This document shows, in pieces, positions 42,663-50,831 of a stretch of DNA of 64,000 nt; the first letter of the stretch is position 1, and every line of letters begins with the position of its first letter. A program made the position numbers and the translations under genes. The DNA is from an uncultured Fluviicola sp. (GTDB lineage: Bacteria > Bacteroidota > Bacteroidia > Flavobacteriales > Crocinitomicaceae). The notes below the pieces were generated by a model that ran no database searches, was not told the origin of the DNA, and saw nothing but the letters and a program-made list of their open reading frames with translations. Location of the stretch: positions 1 to 64,000 of the forward strand of contig NZ_CAMLDC010000026.1 of assembly GCF_946478805.1 (NCBI RefSeq), given 5' to 3'.

Positions 42663-43319
42663 TTAATTATCCAGTAACTGATTTTCCATGATTCGATCCC
42701 TTACATTAGTTATATTGTTCATTTCCCGCTTAAAGCCAATAAAATAAAATAAGTAGATAAATGAGGCAAACAACATGTAAACTGCATAGAAAAACGATGT
42801 ATAACGGGAATAATACATCATCGTAGAAACTGCTTCCGGTGATTTGGAATAAAATATAACAAGAAAGCTTACCGCAGAAATAATAAACGCGAGCACATTC
42901 AGAATCCAGATCACAATGATCAGCCTGTCATATTTCTTATAGCTTCTTCCTGTGTGATCAAGTAAGATCCGATTTAATTTCCGCCATATAATGAATCCCA
43001 AAACATAATTTACAACGGGTATAAAACTCAAAAGAACAGTCCAAAAGCGATACCCGTTCCCTAGGTAATTCCTTTTTATGTACCGATTACAAAAGATTAT
43101 AAATAGAAATAAGACAAAGTATGCAGAGGCATTCATCAAATCATGAATTTTTGCTTCGATACCCATTGCAGAAACATAAAACTGCAAATTAGTGGACGCT
43201 TGTGCATAACTCAAAAACAAGTAGATATATCCATTCCAAATAACCTCTAATAGATTTATTCCAATAAACAGGATATAAAATACGATTTGAATGTTGCTGG
43301 TTACGCGGATACCCTTCAT
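42663..43319 (-). CDS. Multi-pass membrane protein, DUF4328-like
   Basis: A 218-residue protein with about six hydrophobic helices, including [56 protein letters not shown] and [18 protein letters not shown]. The [16 protein letters not shown] segment followed by a WRKLNRIL helix resembles the DUF4328 family of small membrane proteins of unknown role. It is transcribed alone, opposite to the TerB-J gene. Confidence 0.65.
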   Translation of the reverse strand: MKGIRVTSNIQIVFYILFIGINLLEVIWNGYIYLFLSYAQASTNLQFYVSAMGIEAKIHDLMNASAYFVLFLFIIFCNRYIKRNYLGNGYRFWTVLLSFIPVVNYVLGFIIWRKLNRILLDHTGRSYKKYDRLIIVIWILNVLAFIISAVSFLVIFYSKSPEAVSTMMYYSRYTSFFYAVYMLFASFIYLFYFIGFKREMNNITNVRDRIMENQLLDN

Positions 43320-43437
43320 AGAATTTACCCACTATTTTCTTTGGGCGAAACAAAAATACTATTTCAGGTATATTTCATTACAAAACAACTGTTACTTTCT
43401 GCAGATCGTTGAATTAATATTTTATAAATTCGTTCCT

Positions 43438-44220
43438 ATGCGAATTCTGCAAACCTATTTTGAGCCTGCAACCGACCTTCCAACCTGGCTGGTCTGCTTG
43501 CTGTTTGGAGTTCCATTCTTTGGCGGAATATTATTTTATGCTTACAAAACCCGTCATGCACGTTCGTGGCGTAAGGGAATTTTTCCTCAAACTCTCAAAC
43601 CTACAGAGGACAATTACCTGGAAGCATACCTGGCACTGGGAGCAAAACTGATTCTCCTTAATTACCAGGAATCAAAGGAAAAGGTGCAGTTTATCAACAA
43701 CTACTTCAATCGCTATTTTACAAAAGCGAATTACAATTTTGGAGATTCGCTTTTATTCTCACTTCAATACCCAATCCGCACCCAAACGATTACCGATTGG
43801 ATGAAATTGCACTTGAAAGATGAAGGAACACGCTCACAAGTCATCTATTTCCTCACCGGATTGGCATTGATCAACGGAAAAGTAAGTTCATCCGAATTGA
43901 ATTTCTTAAAACAGATCAACCAAGATTTGGGATTGGATCCGGATAACCTGACGAAGATCATCGCCATTTATGCCGCTTATAATGAACATCGGAAACAAAC
44001 TGAGGAAAAAAGACCTTCGTCCAAAAAGAAAACAGCTTATGCTTATGAGATTCTGGGAATTCAAAAAGGAGCTTCACAGGAGGAAATCAAGAAAGCCTAC
44101 CGGAAACTGGTCAAAATCCACCATCCGGACAATTTTGCAACCGGAACCGAATCTCAGCAAAAAATGGCTTCAGAGAAGTTTGTAGAGATCCAGAATGCAT
44201 ATGAACAACTTTTGAATTGA
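43438..44220 (+). CDS. Membrane-anchored TerB-J (DjlA-like) co-chaperone
   Basis: A 261-residue protein. One membrane helix at about 17-36 ([20 protein letters not shown]), a TerB-like helical domain about 55-185 ([20 protein letters not shown]), and a C-terminal J domain from about 200 with the HPD motif at 229-231. DjlA-type proteins recruit DnaK near the membrane. The ATG at 43438 is chosen because the longer upstream frame has no protein-like features and runs over the divergent promoter region. A related J domain lies at the window's end. Confidence 0.85.
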   Translation: MRILQTYFEPATDLPTWLVCLLFGVPFFGGILFYAYKTRHARSWRKGIFPQTLKPTEDNYLEAYLALGAKLILLNYQESKEKVQFINNYFNRYFTKANYNFGDSLLFSLQYPIRTQTITDWMKLHLKDEGTRSQVIYFLTGLALINGKVSSSELNFLKQINQDLGLDPDNLTKIIAIYAAYNEHRKQTEEKRPSSKKKTAYAYEILGIQKGASQEEIKKAYRKLVKIHHPDNFATGTESQQKMASEKFVEIQNAYEQLLN

Positions 44221-44291
44221 AAATTGAGAATGCAAAAATTGAAAAGGAAGAGATACCCAAAACTTTTTAATTCTCCATTTTACATTTTCAA

Positions 44292-44936
44292 TTATCGGAC
44301 TGTTTTCTCAAGCATCGGTACAAAACTGAAGTTCCCGAACACCTCTTCTTTGTATTCCGTATCTGAAATCTTGGTGATTCGATGCATTTCCTGGGAATCC
44401 AGATCTCCAACAGGAATCACCATCATCCCTCCTATTTTCAATTGTTTGACCAATTTCTCTGGAATGAACGGAGCTCCACATGTCACCAGTATCTTGTCAA
44501 ATGGCGCGTATGTTTCCTTTCCTTCATATCCATCACCGAAAAACAGTTTCGGCGTAAAACGGAAGTGATCAATAATTTTCTTGGCTTTGATATGCAATTC
44601 TTTCTGACGTTCAATGGAGAACACTTTCATTCCCATCGAACACAAAATACACGTTTGAAAACCGGAACCTGTACCGATTTCCAGTACCTTCTCCCCTTTT
44701 TTCAACTCCAGGATGGAAGTTTGGAAAGCGACCGTATACGGATGGGAAATCGTTTGACCCGCCCCGATCTGGAAAGCCACATTCGAATAAGCTTGTTGCT
44801 CAAATACCAGGTCCAGGAAGAAATGTCGCGGAATCGCATCAAAAGCGGTCAATACCCGTTCATCGCTTATTCCTTTTTGACGCAACTGATCAATCAACTG
44901 CTTTCTCATTCCTTTGTGCTTGTAAGTATCTTGCAT
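44292..44936 (-). CDS. pcm: Protein-L-isoaspartate O-methyltransferase
   Basis: A 214-residue SAM-dependent enzyme that begins repair of isomerised aspartyl residues in aged proteins. Recognised by the N-terminal RKQLIDQLRQKGISD, DAIPRHFFLD, the AGQTISHPYTVA substrate loop, the SAM motif VLEIGTGSGFQT and the later FDKILVTCGAPFIP. Length and motif order are normal, and it is probably cytosolic. A TACTTTTG -7-like box lies just before the start on this strand. Confidence 0.94.
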   Translation of the reverse strand: MQDTYKHKGMRKQLIDQLRQKGISDERVLTAFDAIPRHFFLDLVFEQQAYSNVAFQIGAGQTISHPYTVAFQTSILELKKGEKVLEIGTGSGFQTCILCSMGMKVFSIERQKELHIKAKKIIDHFRFTPKLFFGDGYEGKETYAPFDKILVTCGAPFIPEKLVKQLKIGGMMVIPVGDLDSQEMHRITKISDTEYKEEVFGNFSFVPMLEKTVR

Positions 44937-44940
44937 CTGG

Positions 44941-44948
44941 CAAAAGTA
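44941..44948 (-). promoter_or_regulatory. Candidate -7 box TACTTTTG for pcm
   Basis: Read on the minus strand, a TAnnTTTG match four bases before the pcm ATG. Confidence 0.45.
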
Positions 44949-45005
44949 ATTTAGAAATCGCTCATTCTTTCAGTTTGTTCAAGAAAGTTTCTACAGTGAA
45001 TTGTG

Positions 45006-45013
45006 TATATTTG
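45006..45013 (+). promoter_or_regulatory. Candidate -7 box TATATTTG
   Basis: TAnnTTTG match 22 bases before the acyl-CoA carboxylase ATG. Confidence 0.5.
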
Positions 45014-45035
45014 GAACGCTAATAAACGAAAAAAC

Positions 45036-46679
45036 ATGGCAATTGATTCAAAAGAATTGGAATTCAATAAGAACGATGATGAAATGAGGCTAAAGATTTC
45101 CCGAATGGAGTCTGAATTAACCACTATTATGAAAGGTGGCGGTGAAAAACGCATCGCCGCACTTCATGAAAAAGGAAAAATGACAGCCCGTGAGCGAATC
45201 GATATGCTACTTGATGCGAACACTCCACGTTTCGAAGTCGGAGCTTTTGCCGGAATGGGAATGTACAAGGAACACGGTGGCTGCCCCTCTGCCGGTGTTG
45301 TCATGGTCATTGGTAAAGTTTCCGGAAAACAATGCATTGTTGTTGCAAACGATGCTACTGTGAAAGCCGGTGCATGGTTCCCGATAACCGCCAAGAAAAA
45401 CCTGCGAGCCCAGGAAATTGCAATGGAAAACAAACTGCCTATCATCTACCTGGTGGATTCTGCAGGTGTTTATCTTCCGATGCAGGATGAAATTTTCCCC
45501 GATAAGGAACACTTCGGGCGCATTTTCAGAAATAATGCAGTAATGAGTTCCATGGGAATCACACAGATTGCAGCTGTAATGGGAAGTTGTGTTGCCGGTG
45601 GCGCTTACCTTCCGATCATGTCGGACGAATCATTGATCGTTGACAAAACGGGAACGATTTTCCTAGCAGGTTCTTACCTTGTAAAAGCGGCAATCGGAGA
45701 AAATATCGATAACGAAACTCTGGGTGGAGCAACTACTCATACAGAAATTTCAGGTGTTTGTGATTATAAAGTGGCAAATGACGAAGAATGCCTGATGACC
45801 ATTCGTAAAATGATGGGACAAATCGGAGCATCAGAATCTGCCGGTTTTGACCGCATAGAATCCATCGCTCCTAAAAACGAAGCAAAGAAAGTATACGGAA
45901 TCCTTCCATCGGAAAGACATAAACCTTACAATGTACATGATATCCTGGATTGTATTTTTGACGAAGGTAGTTTGACAGAATATAAAAGTGATTACGGAAA
46001 AACAATCGTCTGTGCCTATGCACGATTAGACGGTTGGAGTGTTGGAATTGTTGCAAATCAGCGCGAATTATCCAAAAATGCGAAAGGTGAAATGCAATTC
46101 GGGGGAGTTATCTACAATGATTCGGCAGATAAGGCTGCACGTTTCATCATGAATTGCAACCAGAAAAATATTCCTTTGATCTTCTTCCAGGATGTTTCCG
46201 GATTCATGGTCGGTTCCAAATCGGAACATGCCGGGATTATCAAGGACGGAGCAAAAATGGTGAATGCCATGGCAAATTCAGTCGTTCCGAAATTTACCGT
46301 AGTTGTTGGAAACTCTTATGGAGCTGGAAACTATGCAATGTGTGGAAAAGCTTATGATCCACGACTGATTGTCGGTTGGCCGACTGCAGAAGTTGCGGTA
46401 ATGAGTGGCGCTGCTGCTGCAAAAACATTGCTGCAAATTGAGGTGGCTTCTTTGAAATCCCGAGGTGAGGAAATCACACCGGAAAGAGAATCGGAACTTT
46501 ACAATACGATCAAATCGCGTTACGATGAACAAATTTCACCGTATTACGCAGCTTCCCGTTTGTGGTTGGATGCAATTATCGATCCGGCTAAAACACGGGA
46601 ATTCTTATCCGTCGGAATTGAAATGGCAAGTCATAAAAAAGCTGAAAAACCTTATAACGTTGGAGTAATCCAAACGTAA
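45036..46679 (+). CDS. Acyl-CoA carboxylase beta (carboxyltransferase) subunit
   Basis: A 547-residue carboxyltransferase of the crotonase fold, the methylcrotonoyl-/propionyl-CoA carboxylase beta type that moves CO2 from carboxybiotin to an acyl-CoA. Features include EKGKMTARERIDMLLD, PIIYLVDSAGVYLPMQDEIF, the GSCVAGGAYLP oxyanion loop, FFQDVSGFMVGSKSE and YGAGNYAMCGKAYDPR. Close to MCC beta in pattern (QDEIFPDKEHFGRIF), which would place it in leucine breakdown. No biotinylated alpha subunit is adjacent. Starts at ATG 45036 behind a -7-like box. Confidence 0.92.
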   Translation: MAIDSKELEFNKNDDEMRLKISRMESELTTIMKGGGEKRIAALHEKGKMTARERIDMLLDANTPRFEVGAFAGMGMYKEHGGCPSAGVVMVIGKVSGKQCIVVANDATVKAGAWFPITAKKNLRAQEIAMENKLPIIYLVDSAGVYLPMQDEIFPDKEHFGRIFRNNAVMSSMGITQIAAVMGSCVAGGAYLPIMSDESLIVDKTGTIFLAGSYLVKAAIGENIDNETLGGATTHTEISGVCDYKVANDEECLMTIRKMMGQIGASESAGFDRIESIAPKNEAKKVYGILPSERHKPYNVHDILDCIFDEGSLTEYKSDYGKTIVCAYARLDGWSVGIVANQRELSKNAKGEMQFGGVIYNDSADKAARFIMNCNQKNIPLIFFQDVSGFMVGSKSEHAGIIKDGAKMVNAMANSVVPKFTVVVGNSYGAGNYAMCGKAYDPRLIVGWPTAEVAVMSGAAAAKTLLQIEVASLKSRGEEITPERESELYNTIKSRYDEQISPYYAASRLWLDAIIDPAKTREFLSVGIEMASHKKAEKPYNVGVIQT

Positions 46680-46680
46680 T

Positions 46681-46740
46681 TATGAATTATCAATGTCAAA
46701 ATTATCAAGAAATACAACCTTGATAATTGATAATTATTCA
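46681..46740. repeat. TTGATAATT-type repeats
   Basis: TGAATTATCAATGTCAAAAT then CTTGATAATTGATAATTAT form facing arms before the GNAT gene. Confidence 0.5.
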
Positions 46741-46758
46741 ATTAATAATTTAAATAGC

Positions 46759-47223
46759 ATGCATTTAAACTGGGAATTTAAACCTTACAAAGAACTGACA
46801 CTGAATGAGTTTCACGACATCATTGCATTGAGACTGAAAGCGTTTGTAGTAGAACAGAATTGTTCCTACCTGGATTTGGATGGAAAAGATAAAAAAGCGT
46901 ATCATTTACTGTTACGTGACGGAAAAGGTGATGTAATTGCTACTGCCCGTATCCTTCATCCCGGTATTTCTTACCCGGAGGTTGCAATCGGCCGTGTGGT
47001 TCTTACTTCGGAATGTCGTGGAAACGGCGTTGGAATCGAGTTGATGGAGAAATGTATTCAATTCGTCCAGGAAGAATTTGGCAATGTTCCGATTCGCATT
47101 TCTGCTCAAAAACACTTGGAAAAATTCTATAATAAATCCGGATTTGTATCTACAGGTAAAGAATACTATGAAGATGAAATCCCACATGTTGAAATGCTTT
47201 TAAACCCGGAAAATAATGGTTAA
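46759..47223 (+). CDS. ElaA-type GNAT acetyltransferase
   Basis: A 154-residue GCN5-related N-acetyltransferase: LRLKAFVVEQNCSYLDLDG at the N-terminal substrate side, VAIGRVVLTSECRGNGVGI as the acetyl-CoA pyrophosphate loop, and KFYNKSGFVSTG at the end. ElaA relatives are cytosolic with unknown targets. The ATG 46759 is chosen since the upstream extension is made of dispersed-repeat sequence. It overlaps the M13 peptidase gene by 8 bases. Confidence 0.87.
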   Translation: MHLNWEFKPYKELTLNEFHDIIALRLKAFVVEQNCSYLDLDGKDKKAYHLLLRDGKGDVIATARILHPGISYPEVAIGRVVLTSECRGNGVGIELMEKCIQFVQEEFGNVPIRISAQKHLEKFYNKSGFVSTGKEYYEDEIPHVEMLLNPENNG

Positions 47224-49288
47224 TAAAATTCTCCCACTGGCAGTTGTTGCAACTTCATTGATTGCCTGTCAGCCAAAAACAGTTGTTGAAGCACCGGAAA
47301 AAATGGTTGCCTCCACTCCTGAATCCGTATCGAAACCTACAACGATTGATGTCTCTTATATGGATTTATCCGTAAAACCTCAAGATGATTTCTTTCAATT
47401 CGCAAACGGAACCTGGTGCAAAAACAATCCTGTTCCAAATACAGAATCCCGCTGGGGAAGTTTCAATGAATTGGATAAAAGAAACAAGGCTACGCTGAAA
47501 GAAATTCTGCAAACAGCTGCAAGCTCGAAAACAAAATCATCCGGAAGCCAGGACCAATTGTTAGGAGATTACTTCACATCCTACACAGACATGACGGTTC
47601 GAAATGCTACCGGTGTGAAACCTTTGAAGGATCGTTTAGCGAAGATCGCAGAGATCAAATCGAAAGATGAATTCGTAAATGTGATCGCTCAGCAACATCA
47701 GTTAGGTATCGAATCTGTTTTCGGATTTGGTGTCGGACAGGATTTGAAAGATGTTGATAAGAATGTCATTTATTTGGGACAAGCCGGAATCGGTTTACCA
47801 AATCGCGATTACTATTTCCAGGAAAATAAACAGGCTATTCGCGATGGATATATCCTGCACATTCAGAAATCATTCCAATTACTGGGTGATTCGGAAGATG
47901 CAGCTAAAAAGAAAGCCAGTGACATTTTCAACTTCGAGAAAGAATTGGCAGGTGCCATGATGACTCCCGCTGAATCACGTTTGCCGGAAAAAACCTACAA
48001 CAAAATGTCATTCGATGAGGTAGTGAAAGCAATGCCGAAATTTGATTTCGAAGCGTATGTTGCCAAAATCGGATGCGAACACTTTGATTCACTGATTGTT
48101 GGACAGCCTGACTTTTTGAAACAAGTGAACACGATGATGGATAAAGTTTCTTTCCAATCCTGGAATAACTATTTGTCATGGTGTACAATTAATGCATATG
48201 CCGGGAAATTGGATGAAACCTGGGTGAAACACAATTTTGATTTCTACAGCGGTGTTTTGAGCGGTACAAGCAATATGAAACCGATTGATGAGCGTTGTAT
48301 CGAAGAAATCACGGGTTCCACTTTAGCTGAACTACTTGGAAAAGCGTTTGTTGAGAAAAATTTCTCCGTGAATGCCAAAAATCGCGTGAATACAATGGTC
48401 GACAATCTATTGGCAAGTTTCAGAATGCGTATCCAAGGTTTGGATTGGATGTCCGACAATACCAAAAAGGAAGCTCTTGCGAAACTGAATGCGATCGGAA
48501 GAAAATTAGGTTTCCCGGATGAATGGAAAAGCTACAAAGGATTAATGATCAGCCCGGTTGATTATGTTGCAAATATTGACAATTGCCGCAGTTTCTCCTT
48601 TAAAGAGAATTTGGAAAAATTGAACAAACCTGTCAATCGCAAGGAATGGGAAATGCCTGCACATTTAGTGAATGCATATTACCACCCGCTTTTGAATGAG
48701 ATTGCTTTCCCGGCAGGAATCATGCAACCTCCTTTCTTCGATGAAAAAGCTGAAGACGCTGTAAATTATGGAAGAATCGGAATGGTAATTGGCCACGAGT
48801 TCACTCACGGGTTTGATGACAACGGTTCCAAATTCGCAGCTGATGGAAGCTACAACGACTGGTGGCAAGATACAGACAAGCAAAAATTTGTTTCCAAAAC
48901 AGAGATCTTGGGGAAAACATTCAGCTCGTTCTGCCCTATTTCAGACAATTGTGTGAATCCGGAATTGACTATGGGAGAAAACATCGCAGATTTGGGAGGA
49001 TTAACGATGGCGTATTATGCTTATACCATGACAGATGATTTCAAAAAGAATGTCGTGATCGACGGATATACTCCGGCTCAACGTTTCTTTATTTCCTATG
49101 CTCAATTGTGGAAGATCAACTACACGGAAGCGGAATTGAAAAAGAGAATCGCTACGGATCCACATTCACCGGGAATGTATCGGGTGAACGGACCGTTGAT
49201 GAATTGTCCTGAGTTCTTCGCGGCATTCAATGTGAAACCGGGAGATAAAATGAGAAATTCAGACGAAAAGGTTGCTAAGATCTGGTAA
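47216..49288 (+). CDS. M13-family (neprilysin-like) metallopeptidase lipoprotein
   Basis: A 690-residue zinc endopeptidase. The signal ends SLIAC, a lipobox, so the protein is anchored outside the inner membrane. The M13 N-terminal domain begins DDFFQFANGTWCKNNPVP. The catalytic part has HEFTH at 527-531 and GEN with the third ligand E588, and ends with the conserved tail DPHSPGMYRVNGPLMN...MRNSDEKVAKIW, a typical PepO/neprilysin finish. It degrades oligopeptides. The ATG overlaps the GNAT stop, so they are co-translated. A hairpin terminator follows. Confidence 0.95.
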   Translation: MVNKILPLAVVATSLIACQPKTVVEAPEKMVASTPESVSKPTTIDVSYMDLSVKPQDDFFQFANGTWCKNNPVPNTESRWGSFNELDKRNKATLKEILQTAASSKTKSSGSQDQLLGDYFTSYTDMTVRNATGVKPLKDRLAKIAEIKSKDEFVNVIAQQHQLGIESVFGFGVGQDLKDVDKNVIYLGQAGIGLPNRDYYFQENKQAIRDGYILHIQKSFQLLGDSEDAAKKKASDIFNFEKELAGAMMTPAESRLPEKTYNKMSFDEVVKAMPKFDFEAYVAKIGCEHFDSLIVGQPDFLKQVNTMMDKVSFQSWNNYLSWCTINAYAGKLDETWVKHNFDFYSGVLSGTSNMKPIDERCIEEITGSTLAELLGKAFVEKNFSVNAKNRVNTMVDNLLASFRMRIQGLDWMSDNTKKEALAKLNAIGRKLGFPDEWKSYKGLMISPVDYVANIDNCRSFSFKENLEKLNKPVNRKEWEMPAHLVNAYYHPLLNEIAFPAGIMQPPFFDEKAEDAVNYGRIGMVIGHEFTHGFDDNGSKFAADGSYNDWWQDTDKQKFVSKTEILGKTFSSFCPISDNCVNPELTMGENIADLGGLTMAYYAYTMTDDFKKNVVIDGYTPAQRFFISYAQLWKINYTEAELKKRIATDPHSPGMYRVNGPLMNCPEFFAAFNVKPGDKMRNSDEKVAKIW

Positions 49289-49309
49289 TTCGAACAAGAT
49301 AATTTGGAG

Positions 49310-49340
49310 AGCATCATTCAGAAATGGGTGATGCTTTTTT
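49310..49340 (+). terminator. Rho-independent terminator
   Basis: AGCATCA and TGATGCT arms followed by six T, 22 bases after the M13 peptidase stop codon. Confidence 0.8.
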
Positions 49341-49343
49341 ATT

Positions 49344-49374
49344 TACCACTAAGAGCACGAGGAACACGAGGCTA
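49344..49374. repeat. Dispersed ACCACnAAG-type repeat
   Basis: ACCACTAAGAGCACGAGGAA and onward, with a facing arm near 49425-49445 (ACTTTGTGCGTCTTGTAGC). Confidence 0.5.
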
Positions 49375-49448
49375 TTAGTTGTGTGTTTATAAAATTCACT
49401 GAGTATTATAAACCTTTCTTCATGTACTTTGTGCGTCTTGTAGCAAAT

Positions 49449-49470
49449 AAAAAAGGTCCGTTTAAGGACC
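49449..49470 (-). terminator. Terminator of the 50-residue gene
   Basis: On the minus strand GGTCC-TTAAAC-GGACC is followed by six T, nine bases after that gene's stop codon. Confidence 0.65.
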
Positions 49471-49478
49471 CTTCTTTT

Positions 49479-49631
49479 CTAGTTTAAATTCAAAAGCACT
49501 TTTTTGCGCTTTAATTTCTTTACTTCCAATGATTTGCTGTAGTTCAGTATCTGACTGATAACAGCTGCGGATGGATTCGCAATCTCAGTAACTTCCTGTG
49601 TTTGCATGTTTGTCAAGTATTTGTTTACCAT
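49479..49631 (-). CDS. 50-residue small protein
   Basis: Starts MVNKYLTNMQTQEVTEIANP, continues AAVISQILNYSKSLEVKK and ends in basic KRKKVLLNLN. The PSAAVISQILNYSKSLEVKK part resembles very small Flavobacteria proteins with the pattern PxxExVxxILNYSKSLxV, which I recall as widespread and uncharacterised. A terminator follows directly on the same strand, which supports a real transcript. The gene stands alone between the M13 peptidase and SPFH genes. Confidence 0.6.
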   Translation of the reverse strand: MVNKYLTNMQTQEVTEIANPSAAVISQILNYSKSLEVKKLKRKKVLLNLN

Positions 49632-49764
49632 AGGCTTATTAAAGGGCGTTTTTTCTTCTAACGTATTTAATTCCAGTTTATTTTATAACAGTGAAAAACT
49701 TTTTCTGAAAAATTTGAAACAGTCAACAAATGTGTTCGAAACACCAATTTAAATCAGATCCAAA

Positions 49765-49784
49765 AGCAAATTAGCAAAATTACT
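49765..49784 (+). repeat. 20-base repeat AGCAAATTAGCAAAATTACT
   Basis: Identical to 42629-42648. It lies 80 bases upstream of the SPFH start codon. Confidence 0.7.
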
Positions 49785-49864
49785 GACAGCAATTCTCATT
49801 TTTATTTCCCCCTTTTCAATTTTCACTTTTCAATTATAAGTATGTTTGTTTCAAATCACTTTTT

Positions 49865-50785
49865 ATGGTAGTAGAAATTAAATACATTTTAATCGGAGTA
49901 GCTTTACTCCTGCTCATTTTCAGCTTTGTAACAGTTCAACAGGGGACAATAGCTGTGGTGACCATGTTCGGTAAATACCGGAGAATCATGAAGCCGGGAC
50001 TAAATATCCGAATCCCTTTCTTCGAGCGTTTGAATGTGCGTGTATCCATTCAGAACCGTGCAATTGAAATGGAATTCCAGGCGATTACACAAGACCAGGC
50101 AAACGTCTATTTCAAAGCCATGTTGGTTTATTCTGTTTTGAATGCAGAAGAAGAGACAATCAAAAACGTAGCCTTCAAGTTCGTTGATCAAAGAAGTTTC
50201 ATTCAAGCCTTGATCCGCACCATTGAAGGTTCGGTCCGTGGATTTGTTGCAACGAAAAAACAGGCGGAAATCTTATTGTTACGCGGTGAAATTGTTGCCG
50301 ATGTGAAAGAAAGCCTGGATCATACTTTGGAAACGTGGGGATTCCATTTGATCGACTTGCAGTTGAACGACATTACGTTTGATGCGGAGATCACCACTTC
50401 CATGGCGAAGGTCGTTGCTTCAAACAATTTGAAAGCTGCTGCTGAAAATGAAGGTCAGGCATTATTGATCACCAAGACAAAAGCTGCTGAAGCAGAAGGA
50501 AATGCGATCAAAATTGCTGCGCAAGCCGAAAAAGAAGCTGCTCAATTAAAAGGTCAGGGTATTGCTTTGTTCCGCGAGGAAGTTGCGCAAGGTATGACAG
50601 AAGCCGCTGAGAAAATGAAAGCTGCAGACTTGGATACTTCCTTAATCCTGTTCTCCATGTGGACAGAAGCGGTGAAAGAATTCGCAGAAAAAGGAAAAGG
50701 AAATGTCATCTTCCTGGATGGATCCGTTGATGGAATGGAAAAAACTGTGAAACAGATGATGGCAAATGATATGATGAAAAAATAA
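49865..50785 (+). CDS. SPFH/band 7 membrane protein
   Basis: A 306-residue protein with one N-terminal membrane helix (about 6-24), then a band 7 domain starting VQQGTIAVVTMFGKYRRIMK (G-x-N-x-R-I-P-F-F, QDQANVYFKAMLVY, VRGFVATK) and a long Ala/Glu-rich coiled coil (about 195-260). SPFH proteins assemble into membrane rings or cages and often hold proteases in lipid microdomains. Isolated here; an NfeD partner is not adjacent. The coiled coil is followed by a short C-terminal tail. Confidence 0.92.
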   Translation: MVVEIKYILIGVALLLLIFSFVTVQQGTIAVVTMFGKYRRIMKPGLNIRIPFFERLNVRVSIQNRAIEMEFQAITQDQANVYFKAMLVYSVLNAEEETIKNVAFKFVDQRSFIQALIRTIEGSVRGFVATKKQAEILLLRGEIVADVKESLDHTLETWGFHLIDLQLNDITFDAEITTSMAKVVASNNLKAAAENEGQALLITKTKAAEAEGNAIKIAAQAEKEAAQLKGQGIALFREEVAQGMTEAAEKMKAADLDTSLILFSMWTEAVKEFAEKGKGNVIFLDGSVDGMEKTVKQMMANDMMKK

Positions 50786-50786
50786 A

Positions 50787-50828
50787 AAATTATGTAGGGA
50801 CGGGATGCTTCACGTCCCTACATAATTT
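50787..50828. terminator. Bidirectional terminator with 16-bp perfect arms
   Basis: AAATTATGTAGGGACG and CGTCCCTACATAATTT around GGATGCTTCA, exactly between the convergent SPFH and VWA genes. The GTAGGGACG/CGTCCCTAC type recurs in many bacterial genomes. Confidence 0.85.
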
Positions 50829-50831
50829 AAA

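Noticed and set aside
44382..44954. 190-codon plus-strand frame opposite pcm
   Set aside because: Lies entirely antisense to the well-conserved pcm gene and shows no family features.
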